7,094 bases of DNA from an uncultured Actinomycetes bacterium (lineage in GTDB: Bacteria; Actinomycetota; Actinomycetes; Nanopelagicales; Nanopelagicaceae), in assembly GCA_903852955.1 (NCBI GenBank), contig CAINSH010000002.1, positions 1 to 7,094 of the forward strand, read 5' to 3'. The notes beneath the pieces were generated by a model. The model was not told where the DNA came from, did no database searches, and was given only the letters and a program-made list of their open reading frames with translations. How positions within the stretch are numbered: the stretch's first letter is position 1; each line of letters opens with the position of its first letter. The position numbers and the translations under genes are program-made. This document shows, piece by piece, positions 1 through 6,437 of the stretch.

Positions 1-16
1 CCCAAGTACGTGACAT
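1..16 (-). CDS. ccsB: Start of cytochrome c biogenesis gene, probably ccsB/resC (partial)
   Basis: Only the first five codons lie in the window (M-S-R-T-W), and the rest runs off the left edge. The ATG at 16-14 abuts the TAA stop of resB (19-17), giving the same TAAATG junction seen between ccdA and resB. A strong purine-rich ribosome binding site lies 8 nt upstream, inside the end of resB, so the start itself is well supported. The identity is inferred from gene order, not from protein sequence: in actinobacterial System II clusters resB is normally followed by ccsB (also called ccsA or resC). That gene encodes the multi-pass membrane partner with the WWD haem-handling motif, which forms the haem export and cytochrome c synthetase complex with ResB. 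Nothing in these five residues can confirm this. Confidence 0.6.
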
Positions 17-1486
17 TTATTTCTCTCCCTTTAAGATTTCGACAAACTGTTTCATTTCAACTTCAAGACCAGGGGCTGCATTCTTAGCTAAACCTGCAAC
101 TTCTACTGACTTTCCGACGCGAATCCATATACGGCGTCGGCGAGTAAATAATGATGCGAGCAAACCGAGGATGGCAACAATACCGCCGAGCAAGGCGTAG
201 GTCTTGCCAGGATCATTTACGATCTGAAGATTGACCCACTGCTGATATCCCTCAAAAGTTATTGAACCTTGAGGATACGTAAATGTCTCACCTGGCTTTA
301 AGGATTTAAGTCCTACCTGTTTCATCTTTGAAGTATCGATTCGGTAAACCGATTGCGGAACTCCACTATCTAGACCCAAATCACCAATCCAAGCCGAGAG
401 TAAAAGCCGCGGATCTAATGCCTCAGGGAAAACACTGATGGCACCATTGCCATTACTGCGCGCATATGTTGGAACAAAGGAACCTACAAAACCCATTGGC
501 GGATCTGCATCAGGGCTTTTTATCGCACCTATCGAACGAAGATTTCCATCTTGTGGCAAGAATGGAACTGGGCCTTGCAGCGCTACATTGCCCTTGGAGT
601 CGCGAACAGTTACAACTGGTGAATAACCATTGGCTTGTAGATAGATATTGGTACTGCCTAGAGCTAATGGAGAGTTGACTCTAATTACTCGCTTAACAGA
701 GTTGGTTAGATCCCCTGAAGAAAACTCCACGTCAAGTCTGTAATCTTCAGGTGCATTATTTTCTACGTTGTATTTTGCAGTGAACTTGTCAATTGTGATT
801 ACAAAATCGCTTAAGTTTTTTTCGCTAAAGAGCTTTCCATATTGAAGTGAGTCGTAGCTGGTTGGTGTGTTAACAAAACGTTCGCCAACATTTAGAATTG
901 CTTCTCCGCGCATACCAAAGAGCGAACTAAAAGAAATTCCTAATAAAATCAAAATTAGCGCCAAATGGAAAAATAGATTTCCGGTTTCTCGCATAAAGCC
1001 TTTTTCTGCAGAAATAGCACCATCTGTTTCCAAGATTCTAAAATGTTTTGATTTAAACCACTCACGTGCACGGGCTAATTCAGGCCCGTTGGGCACCCAT
1101 GAATCATGATGTTCAAGGCGATCAAGGTTTTTAGGTGTAGCTGGGGGTAAAGCCCGCGCAGCATGAAAATGCTCGATTGTGCGGGGCAATACACATCCAA
1201 TTAACGAGATAAATAGCAGGATATAAATCGCGCTAAACCACGGTGAACCGTAGACATCAAAAAGGTAAAAGCGATCCATCCAACCCGCAGCACCTGGGGA
1301 GTTTTTAAAGTAATCACTAACTTGCATTGGATTCTGAGTCCGCTGTGGGATGAGTGATCCAGGAATCGCAGCAATCCCAAGCATGAGTAAAAGAATTAAG
1401 GCCGTACGCATACTCGTTAACTGTCGCCAGCTATATCGGAGTAAACCAATACTTCCTAACTCCGGAATCTGAATTTCTTGGCTCAT
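17..1486 (-). CDS. resB: ResB/Ccs1 cytochrome c biogenesis protein (System II)
   Basis: This is a 489-residue membrane protein of the ResB/Ccs1 family, the large subunit of the System II haem delivery and cytochrome c synthetase complex. Hydrophobic segments lie at about residues 27-47, 84-101, 171-189 and 430-448. A large extracytoplasmic domain of about 240 residues lies between the third and fourth, which is the classic ResB topology. The IGCVLPRT stretch after the second segment is typical of actinobacterial members. H174 at the head of the third segment (FFHLALI) sits where the family has its conserved haem-ligand histidine. An arginine-rich stop-transfer (RRRR, 449-452) and a cytoplasmic tail end the protein. 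The start ATG directly abuts the ccdA TAA, with a GGTGG motif 5 nt upstream. Length is near or slightly below the usual actinobacterial size (roughly 500-550). No frame disruption is visible. Confidence 0.93.
   Translation of the reverse strand: MSQEIQIPELGSIGLLRYSWRQLTSMRTALILLLMLGIAAIPGSLIPQRTQNPMQVSDYFKNSPGAAGWMDRFYLFDVYGSPWFSAIYILLFISLIGCVLPRTIEHFHAARALPPATPKNLDRLEHHDSWVPNGPELARAREWFKSKHFRILETDGAISAEKGFMRETGNLFFHLALILILLGISFSSLFGMRGEAILNVGERFVNTPTSYDSLQYGKLFSEKNLSDFVITIDKFTAKYNVENNAPEDYRLDVEFSSGDLTNSVKRVIRVNSPLALGSTNIYLQANGYSPVVTVRDSKGNVALQGPVPFLPQDGNLRSIGAIKSPDADPPMGFVGSFVPTYARSNGNGAISVFPEALDPRLLLSAWIGDLGLDSGVPQSVYRIDTSKMKQVGLKSLKPGETFTYPQGSITFEGYQQWVNLQIVNDPGKTYALLGGIVAILGLLASLFTRRRRIWIRVGKSVEVAGLAKNAAPGLEVEMKQFVEILKGEK
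23..30 (-). promoter_or_regulatory. Strong ribosome binding site for the gene starting at 16
   Basis: On the minus strand the sequence reads AAAGGGAGAG just before the resB stop. The AGGGAG core (30-25) lies 8 nt from the ATG at 16-14. It is the best Shine-Dalgarno match in the window and lies inside the last resB codons. It supports a real gene start at the left edge and suggests robust re-initiation there rather than passive read-through. Confidence 0.7.
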
Positions 1487-2212
1487 TTAGACCACCGGAA
1501 TAAAATCTGAGATTAATGCGCGAATAGAGTTCATCATTTGGCCCCAAAGCCCAGTTACTTCTAAGACACCAATTGCAATCAAAAAGATTCCGCCAATTTT
1601 AGAGATTAGATCCCCGCGCTTAACTAAATACTTTCTTAGTTTTTCTGAACGATCCAGAAAGATTCCTGACAAAATAAATGGCAGACCAAGTCCGAAACAA
1701 TAACCCAATGAAAGTACCGCCCCCTGAATTGCACTTGATTCTTGAAAAGCCAGCGTTTCAACCGCAGCTAATGCTGGACCAATACATGGTGTCCAACCGA
1801 CACCAAAGAGAAATCCAAGAATGGGAGCACCAATAAGTCCGCCGGTGGTTTTTATCGTTGGTCGAAAAGTTGGTGCAAAAGGGAATTTGCCAAGAAAAAT
1901 AAAGCCTAAGAAAATAGTAATAACGCCGAGTACTCTTGAAATTAAATTCTCGTGCTCTATTAATTGATTGCCAATCCCACCAAAAATCGCACCGTATGAG
2001 ATAAATACTGCGCTAAATCCTAAAACAAATAAGACAGAACCAATAAAAACTTTGCCTCGGTGGGTTGAAAATCCGGCAGCAAATGAGAGATACCCGGGAA
2101 CTAACGGCAAAACACATGGTGAAATAAAAGAAATCACGCCAGCAATAAATGCCACAGGTAAAGCGGTAATAAGAAAGCCGCTCATGATCTGTTCTACAAA
2201 GAAATCTTTCAT
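1487..2212 (-). CDS. ccdA: CcdA, membrane thiol-disulfide electron carrier
   Basis: This 241-residue CcdA/DsbD-beta family protein moves electrons from cytoplasmic thioredoxin across the membrane to the extracytoplasmic thioredoxin encoded just upstream. About six membrane segments are visible (near 11-30, 55-80, 92-110, 127-150, 162-185 and 204-222). The two catalytic cysteines are in canonical motifs: C33 in SPCVLPLVPGYLSF and C143 in GWTPCIGPALAA. A third cysteine, C172 in the fifth segment, is not part of the usual pair. The start at 2212 overlaps the stop of the thioredoxin gene (ATGA), which supports it over an internal Met at residue 10. Its stop abuts resB. Length is normal for single-domain CcdA. 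The neighbours fix its job as reductant supply for cytochrome c maturation, although CcdA can also serve other thiol pathways. Confidence 0.95.
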   Translation of the reverse strand: MKDFFVEQIMSGFLITALPVAFIAGVISFISPCVLPLVPGYLSFAAGFSTHRGKVFIGSVLFVLGFSAVFISYGAIFGGIGNQLIEHENLISRVLGVITIFLGFIFLGKFPFAPTFRPTIKTTGGLIGAPILGFLFGVGWTPCIGPALAAVETLAFQESSAIQGAVLSLGYCFGLGLPFILSGIFLDRSEKLRKYLVKRGDLISKIGGIFLIAIGVLEVTGLWGQMMNSIRALISDFIPVV

Positions 2213-2751
2213 TCGGCACTCACGCGTTCAATTAAGTCACTTAGAGAAGCAACAGTGATTTCACCTGATATGCGTGCAGCAACCTTGCCATTCTTATCAA
2301 TTACAACCGTTGACGGAATCGCATTCGCAGGAAGTGAGCCCTTGAAACCTATGAGTAATGAATCGTCAATGAGTGTTGGGTAAGGAAGTGAAAAGCGTCG
2401 CTGAAAAGCTTCAGCAGTAGCTGGATTATCACGCGTTAATATCCCGATAAAAGCCACTTTGTTATATTTTCTTGCTAAAGCTGCAAGTGTTGGGGCTTCC
2501 GCTCTGCATGGCGAACACCATGAAGCCCAGACATTTACAACTGCTAATTGGTTGCCAGCAAATTTGTATTTTGTACCAGAAAGAGTTGTTCCAGACAACA
2601 CAGGAGCATCAATTCTTTTTTCAATTTTGATAAAAGTTACAGAGCCATTCCCAGCGACAAAGTTTTCTTGAGAACTAGAACTGCCGCCACCGCAAGAAGT
2701 GAGCAATGCCAGACCAATTACTGAGGCAATAACTTTGAAACGAAAACTCAT
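2209..2751 (-). CDS. TlpA/ResA-like thioredoxin-fold lipoprotein
   Basis: This 180-residue protein is an exported thiol-disulfide reductase, probably the ResA (CcsX-like) protein that reduces the CXXCH cysteines of apocytochrome c outside the membrane. The N-terminus is a lipoprotein signal: positive residues R4 and K6, a hydrophobic stretch at 7-17, then lipobox L17-T-S-C20. C20 should be lipidated, and it is followed by a Gly/Ser linker. The thioredoxin domain spans about 45-178, with active site W78-C79-S-P-C82 in a VVNVWASWCSPC context and the cis-proline loop at P146 (IPSTVVID). The start forms TAATG with the phosphatase stop and the end overlaps ccdA by 4 nt, so all three are probably translated together. 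CcdA immediately downstream is the expected electron donor. A general extracytoplasmic disulfide reductase role cannot be excluded. Confidence 0.9.
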   Translation of the reverse strand: MSFRFKVIASVIGLALLTSCGGGSSSSQENFVAGNGSVTFIKIEKRIDAPVLSGTTLSGTKYKFAGNQLAVVNVWASWCSPCRAEAPTLAALARKYNKVAFIGILTRDNPATAEAFQRRFSLPYPTLIDDSLLIGFKGSLPANAIPSTVVIDKNGKVAARISGEITVASLSDLIERVSAE

Positions 2752-3374
2752 TACTTCTTCTTTGGTAGCAGATGACGGGCAGGTTCTGAATAAGTTAATC
2801 CAGAGATAAAGCCGTCATCGTCAAAATGCACACTTGTTACTGATGCAAGAGAGCATTCACGTCTGCGGGGATCATGTAATAAACGTCGGTTTTCTATTGC
2901 GCTTCGCAATATCCAAATTGGAAGCTGATGCGAAACACAGATTGCATCCTTTCCTTGTGCCGCATCTCTTGCCGCAAATATTGCTGCAAGCATCCGATTA
3001 ATCTGTTGATCATACGGTTCACCCCATGAAGGTCGCCATGGATTCCATAAATGTCGCCATGAAGATGGGTGTTTCAATACTCCATCACCAACACCAAAAG
3101 GTTTTCCTTCAAATACATTAGCTGCTTCGATTAAACGTTCATCAGTTGTAATTGCAATCTCATGGGCCGACGCAATTGGCGCAGCGGTTTCTTGCGCACG
3201 TTGAAGTGGCGAAACATGGAGAGCGCCTAGATCTACTGTTCGAGACCAATCACCAAGTGTTTGCGCCATCTCTTGACCGCGCTTAGACAGGCTCCAGCCA
3301 GGTTGGCGGCCGTAAAGAATCTTGTTGGGATTTTCTACTTCGCCGTGACGGACGACATGAACTGTTGAACTCAT
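2751..3374 (-). CDS. Histidine phosphatase (phosphoglycerate mutase-like) superfamily protein
   Basis: This 207-residue cytoplasmic protein belongs to the branch-1 histidine phosphatase superfamily. Visible catalytic elements are the RHGE motif (R9-H10-G11-E12, with H10 the phosphohistidine), R59 in SPLQRAQET, the probable acid E83 in ERLIEAANVFEG, and the second histidine H149 in CVSHQLPIW. A Trp-rich stretch at 106-117 leads into SWGEPY. The substrate is unknown and a true mutase role is unlikely. A longer reading from an ATG at 3431 would add 19 residues and overlap the divergent gene. I chose 3374 because the family begins just before the RHG strand and a TAnnnT box lies 6 nt upstream. 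It heads the cytochrome c operon, as Rv0525 does in Mycobacterium (from memory). Its 3' end overlaps the lipoprotein gene by one base. Confidence 0.88.
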   Translation of the reverse strand: MSSTVHVVRHGEVENPNKILYGRQPGWSLSKRGQEMAQTLGDWSRTVDLGALHVSPLQRAQETAAPIASAHEIAITTDERLIEAANVFEGKPFGVGDGVLKHPSSWRHLWNPWRPSWGEPYDQQINRMLAAIFAARDAAQGKDAICVSHQLPIWILRSAIENRRLLHDPRRRECSLASVTSVHFDDDGFISGLTYSEPARHLLPKKK

Positions 3375-3380
3375 TGGTAA

Positions 3381-3386
3381 AGCATA
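3381..3386 (-). promoter_or_regulatory. Candidate -10 box of the cytochrome c operon (leaderless)
   Basis: On the minus strand TATGCT matches the actinobacterial -10 pattern TAnnnT. Exactly 6 nt separate it from the ATG at 3374, so transcription could start on the A of the start codon and give a leaderless mRNA. No Shine-Dalgarno sequence precedes this ATG, which fits. A TTGCAC (3406-3401) is the nearest -35-like hexamer, but its 14-nt spacer is too short to be convincing. This is inferred from spacing only. Confidence 0.45.
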
Positions 3387-3412
3387 AAGCGTCCCAATTG
3401 GTGCAAGTTCGT

Positions 3413-3418
3413 TAAGGT
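3413..3418 (+). promoter_or_regulatory. TAAGGT: ribosome binding site or leaderless -10 box for the HAD gene
   Basis: The same bases fit two readings. AAGG (3414-3417) lies 7 nt before the ATG at 3425, a good Shine-Dalgarno. TAAGGT also fits the TAnnnT -10 pattern with a 6-nt gap to the ATG, the leaderless geometry that mirrors the opposite strand of this 50-bp divergent spacer. No matching -35 hexamer is evident, so the ribosome binding site reading is slightly favoured. Confidence 0.4.
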
Positions 3419-3424
3419 AGTGAC

Positions 3425-4192
3425 ATGGCACTCACGGCGAAGCGAGCAGCCTTTTTTGATGTCGATAACACCCTGATTCGTGGCTCATCCCTGTATTTCC
3501 TGGGTAAAGGCATGTACCAGCGCGGTTACTTCACGAAGAAGGATGTTTCGCGATTCGTTTTGGCCAACCTCAGATTTCGATTAACTGGAAAAGAAAACAG
3601 AGAAGAAATACAGCGTTTCCAGAATGCAGCAACAGATTTTATTGGTGGCCATTCGGTATCTGATATTGAGAAAATCGCACAGGAAATTTATGATCAATAT
3701 GTGTCCCCTGCGCTATGGCAAGGCACGATAGATATTGCACAAAAACATTTAGCTGCAGGCGAAGAAGTTTGGTTAGTGACTGCAGCTCCAGAAGATATGG
3801 CGGTCTTGATTGCAAACCGTTTAGGTTTTACTGGAGCCCTTGGAAGTAAAGCTGAAGTTGCAGATGGAAAATACACCGGTGAAATGCGTGGAGCCTTATT
3901 GCATGGAAAAGAAAAAGCAGTTGCAGTTCGTGAGCTGGCAAAAGATAAAGGCCTAAATCTTGAAGATTGTTATGCCTATTCTGATAGTCACAATGATTTT
4001 CCACTCTTGCAATGTGTCGGACACCCATCAGCGATTAATCCCGATGCAATTTTAGGTTTGAGGGCAATGGCCGAGGGTTGGCCGATTCATGATTTTCGTC
4101 GCGCACGCCATCTTGCAAAAATAGTTTCACCCGTTGTGGTCCGACTTGCAGCCCTAGGAACATGGCTGACTCCGCGTGGAAAGCAACGTTGA
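3425..4192 (+). CDS. HAD-IB family hydrolase (SerB/CicA-like phosphatase)
   Basis: This is a 255-residue haloacid dehalogenase superfamily phosphatase of subfamily IB. Motif I is FFDVDNTLI, with nucleophile D12 and acid/base D14. A helical cap follows (about 20-100). Motif II is LVTAAP with T119. The motif III lysine is K162 or K164 in HGKEKA. Motif IV is YSDSHNDFPLL with metal ligands D187 and D191. The YSDSHNDFP form is typical of the HAD-IB group that includes Caulobacter CicA and phosphatase domains fused to acyltransferases, so phosphoserine is not a safe substrate guess. The C-terminus (about 230-248) is hydrophobic with Arg/Lys interruptions and could associate with membrane. The gene diverges from the histidine phosphatase and shares its 50-bp upstream region. 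The next gene starts 40 bp downstream on the same strand. The physiological substrate cannot be read from sequence. Confidence 0.9.
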   Translation: MALTAKRAAFFDVDNTLIRGSSLYFLGKGMYQRGYFTKKDVSRFVLANLRFRLTGKENREEIQRFQNAATDFIGGHSVSDIEKIAQEIYDQYVSPALWQGTIDIAQKHLAAGEEVWLVTAAPEDMAVLIANRLGFTGALGSKAEVADGKYTGEMRGALLHGKEKAVAVRELAKDKGLNLEDCYAYSDSHNDFPLLQCVGHPSAINPDAILGLRAMAEGWPIHDFRRARHLAKIVSPVVVRLAALGTWLTPRGKQR

Positions 4193-4217
4193 TTAGCCGT
4201 TAAGTAGTAAATGCCAG

Positions 4218-4223
4218 TAATGT
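4218..4223 (+). promoter_or_regulatory. Weak candidate -10 box before the helicase-associated gene
   Basis: The 40-bp gap between the HAD gene and the next gene contains TAATGT, which fits TAnnnT and lies 9 nt before the ATG at 4233. An AGG at 4224-4226, 6 nt from that ATG, is the likely ribosome binding site and favours this start over the Met two codons later. No -35 hexamer at proper spacing and no terminator hairpin are seen in the gap, so read-through from the HAD gene is equally possible. Confidence 0.25.
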
Positions 4224-4232
4224 AGGCAAGTT

Positions 4233-6428
4233 ATGGAAATGCGCTCCTTCTCCGACTACTTACGTAGTGTTGATGATGAAGCCTTCCTGAAACTTTTTAT
4301 TTCCCGCCCAGATTTAGTAATTCCTGTTCCACCAGATATCGCATCTTTAGCCGTTCGCGCATGCTCGGCACCATCGCTTGCTCGAGCCATTGATTCCCTT
4401 AACCAGTGGCAGTTTCAAGTTCTAGAAGCTGCGGCATCATTAAATGAACCTTTCAATTTAAAAAACTTAACCACTATTACTGATAAAGCTGCCTCTAGCG
4501 CACTAGATCACTTAATTTCAATTGGGCTTATTTATCCTTCAGATGATGGCATGCGCCTTCCATCGCAGTTGCGCGATGTAATCGGTAACGAACCAGCAGG
4601 ATTAGGTCCGGCATCAATTGCTAAAGTAAAAATTGCTGAGATTGAAAAGGCACCTGCTGAAGCTAAGAAAGTTCTGGAGAGATTAATCTGGGGCCCACCA
4701 CGCGGAAGTGTTGGAGATATCAAGAATCCAGGTCCTGGGGTTGCTTGGTTACTTGAAAATAAATTTCTAGTTCCACTTGATCAGCGCACCGTAATTCTTC
4801 CGCGTGAAGTTGGAATTCATCTTCGCGGCGGAAAAGTGCATAAGAAGTGCTTCATTACTCAACCGGAATTAATCGGTGCAAAACGAGACGAGCGACAAGT
4901 CAATCTTGCTGCCATTGCAAATATATCCACGGTGCTTCGTTGGGTAGAAGAACTACTTAACTTCTGGGGCGACGAACCGGCAGATGCACTTCGTGCGGGC
5001 GGGTTAGGCGTTCGAGATTTAAAGATTATTTCTAACCATCTTGGTGTTGATGAGTCATGCACTGCTTTTATTACCGAACTTGCATATCTGTCATCTCTCA
5101 TTAGTTTTGATGCCGATGAACGAATCATGCCAAGTAATAAGTTCGATATTTGGTTAATGCAATCACCGGCAGATCGCTGGCAGGCACTTGCATCGCAGTG
5201 GTTAATAACTTCGCGAGTGAGCGGATTAGTTGGTCGAGCTGAATCCAAAAATGTTGCAGCTCTTGGTCCTGAACTTGATCGAGTAAATGCTGCGCGAGTT
5301 CGTGCATTAACGCTTTCAATCCTTAAAGAAAACCCTGGAATTGCGCCAGAATCTTTATCATTTAGCGAAGTACTTTCTTGGCGGGCACCAGTTCGCCGTA
5401 ATTCTTCGCTTCAGGAAGAGTTAGCAAGTTGGACTTTGCGTGAAGCAGAATGGCTTGGAATTACGGGGCAAGGCGCAATTTCTAAGTATGGAGTTGAACT
5501 CCTTACTGGTGAAGATTTAGAGGTCATTAATTCGGATCTGCCTAAAACGGTAGATCACATTTTGATTCAAAGTGATAACACGGCCATCGCACCAGGACCA
5601 CTAGAGCATGAAATTTCACAACAACTTGCAATTATGGCCGAGATTGAAAGTCGTGGAGGAGCCACCGTATATCGCTTTAGCGAAGCCACGATTCGCCGAG
5701 CATTAGATCACGGCAAGACTGGCGAAGAAATCAAAACATTTTTAAGTAAAACTTCAAAGACTCCGATGCCTCAGCCGCTTGAATATTTAATTGCTGATGT
5801 TGCTAAGAAGCATGGAAAATTAAGAGTTGGAAATACATCTGCATTTATCCGCTGTGAAGACACTGCGCTAATTTCGCAGATTATGAACGATAAACGTCTT
5901 GAGATTCTTGCGCTGCGCAGAATCGCCCCTGAAGTTGTTATTTGCGATCATGATGCAACCGACACCATGCGAATTTTGCGCGAAGCGGGATACCTACCGG
6001 CTGGCGAATCTTCAACTGGAATTATGTTAACTGGCGCGCGATCAAATCGTGCAATTTCTAAACCAAGACCACCACGCGTTATTGGTGAAATTGAAACTCC
6101 ATCGGAAGAGAACTTAAACGCCGCAATCAGGGCAATCCGTACTGGTGAAAAATCAACACACAAACAAGTCCATCTACGCCAAGTTGCAAATGAAGCTTTA
6201 GGCGCTTTGCCCCGAACAACTGCCAATGAAACGATGGACTTACTCAATACATACATCGTTGAAGAAAAATCCTTATCCATCGGTTATGCAGACAACAACG
6301 GCGGGGTTACGCACCGGATAATTGATCCCATTCGCGTTAGCGCAGGTGCGTTAATTGCCAAAGATCACGCAACTGGTGAAGTTCAATCTTTCAGAATCCC
6401 CCGCATCACCGGCGTAGCGCCACTATAG
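4233..6428 (+). CDS. Helicase-associated (XPB/Ssl2 C-terminal-like) domain protein with WYL-like tail
   Basis: This large soluble protein of 731 residues resembles the actinobacterial family annotated as 'helicase-associated' or 'helicase C-terminal domain-containing' (M. tuberculosis Rv0862c type, from memory). An N-terminal region (about 50-115) reads like a winged helix (WQFQVLEAAASL ... LDHLISIGLIYP). The middle is helical and poorly conserved to my eye. Residues about 440-590 match the Helicase_C_3 module: DHILIQSDNTAIAPGPL, then a mixed alpha/beta stretch ending in IAPEVVICDHDATDTMRILREAGY. The last 50 residues (IGYADNNGGVTHRIIDPIRV ... GEVQSFRIPRITGV) look WYL-like. I see no Walker A or DEAD/DEAH box, so it is not itself a motor. 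A role in DNA repair or regulation, perhaps with an XPB-type helicase encoded elsewhere, is inference. The M20 gene follows after 9 bp, suggesting co-transcription. Confidence 0.85.
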   Translation: MEMRSFSDYLRSVDDEAFLKLFISRPDLVIPVPPDIASLAVRACSAPSLARAIDSLNQWQFQVLEAAASLNEPFNLKNLTTITDKAASSALDHLISIGLIYPSDDGMRLPSQLRDVIGNEPAGLGPASIAKVKIAEIEKAPAEAKKVLERLIWGPPRGSVGDIKNPGPGVAWLLENKFLVPLDQRTVILPREVGIHLRGGKVHKKCFITQPELIGAKRDERQVNLAAIANISTVLRWVEELLNFWGDEPADALRAGGLGVRDLKIISNHLGVDESCTAFITELAYLSSLISFDADERIMPSNKFDIWLMQSPADRWQALASQWLITSRVSGLVGRAESKNVAALGPELDRVNAARVRALTLSILKENPGIAPESLSFSEVLSWRAPVRRNSSLQEELASWTLREAEWLGITGQGAISKYGVELLTGEDLEVINSDLPKTVDHILIQSDNTAIAPGPLEHEISQQLAIMAEIESRGGATVYRFSEATIRRALDHGKTGEEIKTFLSKTSKTPMPQPLEYLIADVAKKHGKLRVGNTSAFIRCEDTALISQIMNDKRLEILALRRIAPEVVICDHDATDTMRILREAGYLPAGESSTGIMLTGARSNRAISKPRPPRVIGEIETPSEENLNAAIRAIRTGEKSTHKQVHLRQVANEALGALPRTTANETMDLLNTYIVEEKSLSIGYADNNGGVTHRIIDPIRVSAGALIAKDHATGEVQSFRIPRITGVAPL

Positions 6429-6430
6429 GA
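6427..6430 (+). promoter_or_regulatory. Ribosome binding site of the M20 peptidase gene
   Basis: AGGA overlaps the TAG stop of the preceding gene and ends 7 nt before the ATG at 6438. An in-frame TAG at 6432-6434 blocks any earlier start in this frame, so 6438 is the first possible ATG. The site supports coupled expression with the upstream gene. Confidence 0.6.
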
Positions 6431-6437
6431 TTAGCTC

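Noticed and set aside
3375..3431. Extended N-terminus of the histidine phosphatase starting at 3431
   Set aside because: The extra 19 residues do not resemble the family, the start would overlap the divergent HAD gene, and the internal ATG at 3374 sits just before the RHG motif with promoter-like spacing.
4859..5248. 129-residue minus-strand open frame inside the helicase-associated gene
   Set aside because: It is antisense to a continuous 731-codon gene with uniform codon use, has a low-complexity Ser/Arg-rich translation and no recognisable domain.
5712..5720. GKT in the helicase-associated protein (residues 494-496) as a Walker A motif
   Set aside because: The preceding residues do not give the G/A-x4-G-K-T/S spacing, no glycine-rich loop or Walker B follows, and it falls inside the Helicase_C_3-like region rather than a motor domain.
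6411..6421. GGCG-TAG-CGCC hairpin near the end of the helicase-associated gene as a terminator
   Set aside because: The stem is only 4 bp with a 3-nt loop, it lies within coding sequence, and no T-run follows. The M20 gene starts 17 bp later with its own ribosome binding site.
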